A stretch of 36,705 bases of DNA from Opitutales bacterium (GTDB lineage Bacteria; Verrucomicrobiota; Verrucomicrobiia; Opitutales; Oceanipulchritudinaceae), in assembly GCA_020831485.1 (NCBI GenBank), contig JAFIGG010000036.1, forward strand, positions 1 to 36,705, written 5' to 3'. Positions within the stretch are counted from its first letter, which is position 1, and each line of letters starts with the position of its first letter. The translations under genes and the position numbers were made by a program. This document shows positions 31,957 to 36,705 of the stretch, one piece after another. The notes beneath the pieces were generated by a model. The model worked only from the letters and a program-made list of their open reading frames with translations. It was not told the DNA's origin and did no database searches.

Positions 31957-32445
31957 TCAGGGTTCAAATCGCTGATTGCTGAATGCGGGGCGCTCCGGGC
32001 GCTGCATCTGAATGTAACCATAGCCGGTATTGGCATGGCAGGCATTGCAAGCGTTGATAAGCATGTCGTAGTGCCGCAAAAAGCCTTCCGCATCTGCCGC
32101 ATCGACGACTGCCTCCAGGTCGTCAACGACCGGCATCATCATCGATTCGATAAGCGGAGTCAGGGGTTGCTCGTTTTTAACCAGATTGGCCATCATCATG
32201 GCCTCGGCTGTTTCCTCAATTTCGTGCAGATAAAAATCGGCCAGCGGCCAGTTCTCGGCAGTGCCCGAAAAATAGAGCTTATCCATCCACGTCTGCAGCT
32301 GGTTCATGCCAATTGCCAGTTCGTAGTCGCTCTGCGCCGCATCGGCAACAACGGTCTGCAAACGGTTGATCTGCAAGGTGACAACGACTCCGAGGATAAC
32401 AATTGCCCCCAAGAGCACTGAAAGAATCCATTTCTCAACTTTCAT
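31957..32445 (-). CDS. Membrane-anchored cytochrome c'-like haem protein
   Basis: 162-residue protein with an N-terminal membrane anchor (residues 7-25) and a helical periplasmic domain ending in a single c-type haem site CNACH (133-137), then ANTGYGY. The haem site near the C-terminus after several helices is the layout of cytochrome c'/c-556 four-helix proteins, in which haem iron is often five-coordinate and can bind NO or CO. ATG 32445 is chosen because it begins just before the anchor; a longer start would add a polar leader. It lies 14 bases after the GAF gene stop, so gas or redox sensing with that protein is conceivable. Confidence 0.75.
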   Translation of the reverse strand: MKVEKWILSVLLGAIVILGVVVTLQINRLQTVVADAAQSDYELAIGMNQLQTWMDKLYFSGTAENWPLADFYLHEIEETAEAMMMANLVKNEQPLTPLIESMMMPVVDDLEAVVDAADAEGFLRHYDMLINACNACHANTGYGYIQMQRPERPAFSNQRFEP

Positions 32446-32459
32446 AGTATCTACAGATT

Positions 32460-33179
32460 CTATTTCATTTTCTCGAGCTGGTCGAGAAATTCCTGACTGC
32501 AAACGGGGCAAAGTCCATGCGAGAAGCGAGCCTCAGTGCGCTCTTCCATGAAGGATTCCACCGGGATCCACTCATCCTTGTCGTTGCGGATTTTTTTACA
32601 TTCCGCACAGATTGAAAGGAGTCCCTCCAGTGTGTTGATCTGCTGAAGCGCAGACTCCAACTCCTCGTTTCTGGCCTCCAACTCACGCATTTTCAAACGC
32701 AACTCCATGGCGGTCATAACTTGGCGAGCCAATACCTCCAGAGCCTGTCCTTCACTTTCAGTCAGGTTGCGCGGCTTGTAGTCAAGCACACAGAGGGTCC
32801 CGAGCGGGTAACCGTCGGACGACTCAAGAAGCGCACCCGCATAGAACCTCAAGTGGGGTTCCCCGGTCACCAGCGGATTGTTCTTAAAACGATCGTCCTC
32901 CCGCGTATCAGGAACCACAAACAAACCCTTCTGCAAAATCGCATGCCGGCATATTGAGACGTCCAAAGGTGTCTCACGAACCCCAAGACCACGCTCAGAT
33001 TTGAACCACTGACGATCCTCGTCAATCAGGTTGATCACGGCAATCGGGGCCTTGCATATCTGGGCAACCAAGGCCGTAAAATCATCAAAATCCTGCTCCA
33101 CCGGCGTATCCAGAATCTGATAACGCCGCAGGGCATTTAAACGATTGCTTTCATCTGATCGATTAGGGGTACAATCCAT
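32460..33179 (-). CDS. GAF-domain signalling protein with C-terminal four-cysteine motif
   Basis: 239-residue protein without membrane segments. Residues ~20-160 form a GAF domain (RYQILDTPVEQDFDDFTALVAQ, APIAVINLIDEDRQWFKS, FYAGALLESSDGYPLGTLCVLD). A coiled coil spans ~158-185. The end has two CxxC pairs, CAEC (191-194) and CPVC (224-227), in the segment ICxxCKKIRxDKxEWxPVExFMxxRTEARFSHGLCPxC. Similar segments with spaced cysteines and SHGxCPxC occur at the ends of bacterial signalling proteins and probably bind zinc. There is no kinase or cyclase domain, so output must come from a partner. It is the first gene before cytochrome c' and a membrane protein. Confidence 0.8.
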   Translation of the reverse strand: MDCTPNRSDESNRLNALRRYQILDTPVEQDFDDFTALVAQICKAPIAVINLIDEDRQWFKSERGLGVRETPLDVSICRHAILQKGLFVVPDTREDDRFKNNPLVTGEPHLRFYAGALLESSDGYPLGTLCVLDYKPRNLTESEGQALEVLARQVMTAMELRLKMRELEARNEELESALQQINTLEGLLSICAECKKIRNDKDEWIPVESFMEERTEARFSHGLCPVCSQEFLDQLEKMK

Positions 33180-33241
33180 TCAGGTAATATCTGAAAATAC
33201 TCCGACTTTTGCAAATGTTAAGAGGTGATTACAAGTCCGGT

Positions 33242-34498
33242 TCAATCGGGAAGCTCGGCACCCTCCAGGAGTTCCAACACCTGTTCCGGAGCCAACGGTA
33301 TATTTCCCGCAAGCTGGTGCATGTGTTCGCCAAGCCAGCTGAACAGCCGGTTTCTACGCTTTACAACTGTTTCCAGCAGAAAGCTGCGCAGCCAGCGTTC
33401 GCGCCATTTTTCCGCACACTCCGCCATGGCTGTTTCGCGCTCCGTCGCGTCGCGTCCGCGCACCAGACAATCCACCCAATCGAGTGCCGCACAAATGCCA
33501 TTGTTCATGCTCAACATACCTGCCGGCGGCCCAGTGTGAGCCGCATCCCCGGCAATCCACAGACGACCGGCCCCGAAACGGTCCGCCAGCCGGTTTTGAA
33601 ACCTGACAACTGTGCGCCAGCGAATCTGCCCAGGCTTGAGCTTGAACCATGGAGCGTTCTCATCCAGTAGAGCAGCCAAATGCTTGGAATCCAATAATGG
33701 ATAAGAATAAGGCCCTTGCTGGACCAAGGACTGCGTCCCTTCCCGCTGGCCCCGCAGCAGATGGCCTGAGGGCACCTGAAAGCTCCAGCGACAATAACCA
33801 TCCGGCATCGGCCAAAACACGTGGGTCTTATCATCCGCCAGAATCAATCGTAACTCCTGCGGCAGTTCACCATCCACCTTGAACTCAAACACCGCATATT
33901 CCTGAGCCGGACCCTGTTCATAAAACTCAGCGCCCAGCAGCCGCCGCACCGAAGACTCAAGGCCATCGGTGCCCAATACATAATTCAGGTCATAATTGTA
34001 GGTCTTATCAACCTGTGTTGCCCAATGGGCAACTGCGTAACCGGTTATACCCGTATACAGCCGGTCTACCTCCAAGCGCATGCTGTCCAAAAAATCGGGC
34101 CCCAGCCGCCCCCGATGGTGCCAAAGCGGTGCGTGGCGACGCTGCTCCAGAGCAGTCGCCAGAATCTCTTCGAGGTGATTCTGTCCAATCACGGTGATAA
34201 AAGGGTAATCAACAGCCATTTGAGAACAATTCAGCTCCAGCTTACGTTCTTCCCGATCGTAGACTGCAATCCGCTCCACCCTTAAAGCATGCGCAAGTAT
34301 CCGCTCGCTCAAACCCAATCCATGCAGGCGTTCCATCGTATTCGGATGCAAGGCCAGTGCGTAGCTATGGGAATGCACGCCTCCCGCCTGTTCAAACAGA
34401 CAGTGTTCCACTCCGTTGGCAAGCAGCCCATGGGAAGCGGCAAGGCCGACAGGCCCCGCACCCAGAACCGCGATATCGGTTGAGCGTTTGTTGAACAT
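33242..34498 (-). CDS. FAD-dependent aromatic-type monooxygenase (PheA/TfdB-like)
   Basis: 418-residue flavoprotein monooxygenase of the class that hydroxylates aromatic or related substrates with NAD(P)H and oxygen. The FAD-binding GxGxxG is DIAVLGAGPVGLAASHGLL near the N-terminus, with the acidic E of CLFEQ ending the second strand. The central LGTDGLESSVRRLLG matches the DG motif, and GRLWIAGDAAHTGPPAGMLSMNNGICAALD is the GD-motif of group A monooxygenases. The ring-cleavage-type partners are absent. Its start is divergent from the GH115 gene with a structured repeat between. Its real substrate is unknown. Confidence 0.88.
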   Translation of the reverse strand: MFNKRSTDIAVLGAGPVGLAASHGLLANGVEHCLFEQAGGVHSHSYALALHPNTMERLHGLGLSERILAHALRVERIAVYDREERKLELNCSQMAVDYPFITVIGQNHLEEILATALEQRRHAPLWHHRGRLGPDFLDSMRLEVDRLYTGITGYAVAHWATQVDKTYNYDLNYVLGTDGLESSVRRLLGAEFYEQGPAQEYAVFEFKVDGELPQELRLILADDKTHVFWPMPDGYCRWSFQVPSGHLLRGQREGTQSLVQQGPYSYPLLDSKHLAALLDENAPWFKLKPGQIRWRTVVRFQNRLADRFGAGRLWIAGDAAHTGPPAGMLSMNNGICAALDWVDCLVRGRDATERETAMAECAEKWRERWLRSFLLETVVKRRNRLFSWLGEHMHQLAGNIPLAPEQVLELLEGAELPD

Positions 34499-34628
34499 GA
34501 TCTTTTGGGGTAAGAGTAAAAAAGCAAGCGCTGCTAATGATGCGCCTGCAAACTATCAGCGTTATAGACCTTTATTCGGTGGCAGTCAACTAGAAGCATA
34601 GTCCAAAGCACCGAATTGCAGAATCCCA

Positions 34629-34700
34629 TGGCGGATGGGCGGAAACGCTTCGCGAAGAACGCCAGTTACACCCTGGCGAAGGGCTGTCGCCCGTCCGCCA
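34629..34700. repeat. 72-nt structured palindromic element (predicted three-way junction)
   Basis: A 13-bp outer stem (34629-34641 with 34688-34700, one G-T wobble) encloses two inner hairpins: CTTCGCGAAG (34648-34657) and CGCCAG / CTGGCG (34660-34665 with 34673-34678, 7-nt loop). It lies between divergent genes. It is far more self-complementary than surrounding DNA, so it is likely a mobile or interspersed palindromic element or a small structured RNA. Confidence 0.7.
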
Positions 34701-34768
34701 CAAACATTGTCTGACTGTCATCTCCCCCCTTCATTGGAAAGCTCTACTCCTTTTGCAAAACTACTTGG

Positions 34769-36705
34769 ATGCTATCCCTAATACGCAGCATTACCCCTTT
34801 CTTTCTCCTCATTCCTGTATCCCTGTTTGCTCAGAACACAAACTGGGTTCACACGAAAGCCACCGAATCCGCCTTCGCGCTGGTCTCCGGTGAAAAGGCC
34901 GCCACCCTCGTCTTCGAAGACAGTGAACACAGCGTGATTGAAATTGCGGTCAAGGACCTCGCCAAAGATGTGGAGCGAGTTACCGACCAGCGGCCACGGG
35001 TGCAAAGCTCCACGGAGGGCATTGAAGGCGCCGTCGTCCTCGTGGGAACTGTCGGTCAGAGTGCCTGGATCGATGCTCTGGTCGAAGCCGAAAAAATTGA
35101 CCTGTCCAAAGTCGAGGACCAGTGGGAAACCTTTCTTTTGCAAACGGTAGAGGCTCCCCTTCCCGGCGTGGATAAGGGTTTTGTCGTCATCGGCAGCGAC
35201 CGTCGCGGCACGGCTTATGGGGTCTACGAACTGTCGAAGGCGATCGGCGTTTCTCCCTGGTACTGGTGGGCGGATGTAACCCCGGGAAAAGCGGAAGCCC
35301 TCTACCTTGCAGGAGATACCCAGATCCACGGCCCCCCTTCGGTCAAATACCGGGGCTTCTTCATCAACGATGAGGATTGGAAACTGCACCCCTGGGCGAT
35401 GCGGACCTATGACCCGGAACTGGGCGACATCGGCCCCAAGACCTACAAGCGTGTCTTCGAACTGATGCTGCGGCTGAAAGCCAACACGCTCTGGCCGGCC
35501 ATGCATGAGGTGACCAAGGCTTTCAATATTTATCCAGAAAACAAATACCTTGCCGAGCGCTATGCAATCGTCATGGGCTCCTCCCACGCCGAGCCGATGC
35601 TGCGCAACAATGTCACGGAATGGACCGAGCCGCATGCCGACTACAATTATGTCACCAACCGCGAAGGCGTGCGCGAATACTGGCGCCAGCGGGTTGAAGA
35701 AAATGCGGACTTCGAGAACATCTATACCATCGGCATGCGCGGCATCCACGACAGCGGCATGGTGGGAGCGGACAGCGACGAACAGCGCATCGAACTGCTG
35801 GAACAGATTTTCGCTGATCAGCGCGCCATGATCGAGCGCTATGTCGATGCCCCGCTGGAAGAAGTCCCGCAAATGTTCAACCCTTACAAGGAGGTCCTCG
35901 ACCTTTACCACGGCGGTTTGAATGTTCCGGACGACGTCACCATCGTCTGGCCCAACGACAATCACGGCTACATCCGCTACCTGCCGGACGAAACCGAACG
36001 CGCACGTGCGGGCGGCTCCGGCATCTATTACCACATCTCCTATCTGGGCGCGCCTTTTGCCTACCTCTGGCTCTACACCACCCCACCCTCGCTGGTCTGG
36101 TATGAGATGAACAAAGCCTACGATTACGGTGCCCGCGACTTGTGGATGCTCAATGTGGGCGACATGAAAAACTCCGAAATCGGCACCGACCTGTTTCTGC
36201 AAATGGCCTGGGATATCGACCGCTGGAATCTGGACACCCTGCCCGATTTCCTGTCGCAATGGGCCGCCCGGGAGTTTGGCACAGAACACGCGGATGCAAT
36301 TGCCGGGGTGATGAGCGATTATTTCAAGTGGAACCACAAGCGCCGCCCCGAGCACCTGCAATGGTATTTGCCGCACGGGCGCTTTGCCCAAAGCCCGCTG
36401 AGCAACGACGAAACCCGCGAGCGCCTGCTGGCCTTTGAGCAGATGTCTGAAGACGCCAAGGAGCTCTGGGAGGCCGTTCCGGAGGAACTGCAGGATGCCT
36501 TTTTCCAATTGGTCTACTATCCGGTCCGTGGCTCAGCGCTGGCCAATCAGCGCTACTTTGGCATCGAGCAATACCACCGCTTTTTCAACAGCAACCCACC
36601 GCGCGCCCGCCAGTTCGGCGCCCTCGCCCGCGCGGCCGAGGACGAGCTGAACGCGATCACCGCCTACTACAACAGCGACCTCGCCGACGGCAAATGGCGC
36701 CATTT
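34769..36705 (+). CDS. GH115 family xylan alpha-1,2-glucuronidase, 3' end missing
   Basis: Secreted glycoside hydrolase that removes (4-O-methyl-)glucuronic acid from xylan or related polysaccharide. The frame runs from ATG 34769 to the window end without a stop (645 codons visible). A Sec signal covers the first ~21 residues (PFFLLIPVSLFA then QN). Seen GH115 features are GSDRRGTAYGVYELSKAIGVSPWYWWADV, the RGFFINDED segment (about residues 195-203), SSHAEPMLRNNVTEW (~271-285), and WPNDNHGYIRY (~394-404). Full-length GH115 proteins are about 800-1000 residues, so the C-terminal part lies outside. With the heparinase/TRAP pair at the other end, it supports a polysaccharide-degrading lifestyle. 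Confidence 0.93.
   Translation, partial: MLSLIRSITPFFLLIPVSLFAQNTNWVHTKATESAFALVSGEKAATLVFEDSEHSVIEIAVKDLAKDVERVTDQRPRVQSSTEGIEGAVVLVGTVGQSAWIDALVEAEKIDLSKVEDQWETFLLQTVEAPLPGVDKGFVVIGSDRRGTAYGVYELSKAIGVSPWYWWADVTPGKAEALYLAGDTQIHGPPSVKYRGFFINDEDWKLHPWAMRTYDPELGDIGPKTYKRVFELMLRLKANTLWPAMHEVTKAFNIYPENKYLAERYAIVMGSSHAEPMLRNNVTEWTEPHADYNYVTNREGVREYWRQRVEENADFENIYTIGMRGIHDSGMVGADSDEQRIELLEQIFADQRAMIERYVDAPLEEVPQMFNPYKEVLDLYHGGLNVPDDVTIVWPNDNHGYIRYLPDETERARAGGSGIYYHISYLGAPFAYLWLYTTPPSLVWYEMNKAYDYGARDLWMLNVGDMKNSEIGTDLFLQMAWDIDRWNLDTLPDFLSQWAAREFGTEHADAIAGVMSDYFKWNHKRRPEHLQWYLPHGRFAQSPLSNDETRERLLAFEQMSEDAKELWEAVPEELQDAFFQLVYYPVRGSALANQRYFGIEQYHRFFNSNPPRARQFGALARAAEDELNAITAYYNSDLADGKWRH

Noticed and set aside
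31955-31975. tRNA-like GGTTCAAATC motif
   Set aside because: No acceptor or anticodon stem pairs around it.
34629-34700. Integron attC site
   Set aside because: Size and pairing are similar, but the required RYYYAAC and GTTRRRY core sites are not present and no cassette array follows.
34628-34714. 28-codon ORF in the 34.6 kb intergenic region
   Set aside because: Coincides with the structured palindromic element; base pairing explains the sequence better than coding.
34778-36508. 576-residue minus-strand frame at the right end
   Set aside because: Antisense to the GH115 gene, which runs without a stop on the plus strand and carries a signal peptide and family motifs.

Overview
This is a gene-dense 36.7 kb stretch of bacterial DNA. 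Its length and left end suggest a fosmid-type clone insert: the first ~112 bases are G/C homopolymer runs containing a degraded polylinker-like string. The best guess for the source is a free-living Gram-negative bacterium of the Verrucomicrobiota, probably marine Opitutae-like. This is inferred from the gene mix: a Tat-exported heparinase II/III family lyase, a TRAP solute receptor, a GH115 alpha-glucuronidase, the hemC-hemD-trpF order, a MYG1-family protein, and FabA/FabB next to outer-membrane proteins. There is no rRNA gene to confirm it. I found no tRNA, CRISPR array, insertion sequence or phage gene. Several genes lack a clear Shine-Dalgarno sequence.

Layout. (1) 0.1-3.4 kb, minus: heparinase II/III lyase followed by a TRAP-type uptake receptor, a polysaccharide/uronate module running off the left end. 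(2) 3.4-6.1 kb: ADP-ribosylglycohydrolase homologue, two divergent DoxX-like genes and a nitroreductase. The ADP-ribosylglycohydrolase is preceded by a ~78 bp copy of the nitroreductase upstream region and first codons. (3) 6.2-9.6 kb, minus: tightly coupled DUF481 outer-membrane gene, hemC, hemD, trpF. (4) 9.8-18.5 kb, plus: small XRE regulator, then a co-directional run exoD-hrpB-pyrR-pyrB-pyrC-CPBP protease-thiL-tsaE in which most neighbours overlap. (5) 18.5-24.1 kb: a Spy/CpxP-like anchored coiled-coil protein divergent from an outer-membrane protein, then fabA-fabB-thioesterase-glycosyltransferase. (6) 24.0-28.4 kb: MYG1 protein; a stress-type cluster DUF1328-lipoprotein-CsbD (minus) with a clear terminator; divergently, a TetR regulator with a palindromic operator on its start codon, DUF899 and SnoaL-like genes, then an SRPBCC-like gene remnant. 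(7) 28.4-34.5 kb, minus: DrrAB-type ABC exporter, EamA transporter, four-helix membrane protein, anchored cytochrome c'-like protein, GAF/four-cysteine signalling protein, and a FAD aromatic-type monooxygenase. (8) 34.5-36.7 kb: a ~72 nt three-way-junction palindromic element, then the start of a GH115 alpha-glucuronidase truncated by the window end.

Intergenic regions are all under 300 bp. Several carry short near-perfect palindromes whose stem sequence differs while the architecture is shared, suggesting a family of interspersed palindromic repeats. The most unusual items are the transplanted nitroreductase leader in front of a metal-ligand-poor ADP-ribosylglycohydrolase, the TetR operator overlapping its own start codon, the 34.6 kb structured element, and the GAF/CxxC - cytochrome c' - membrane protein cluster.
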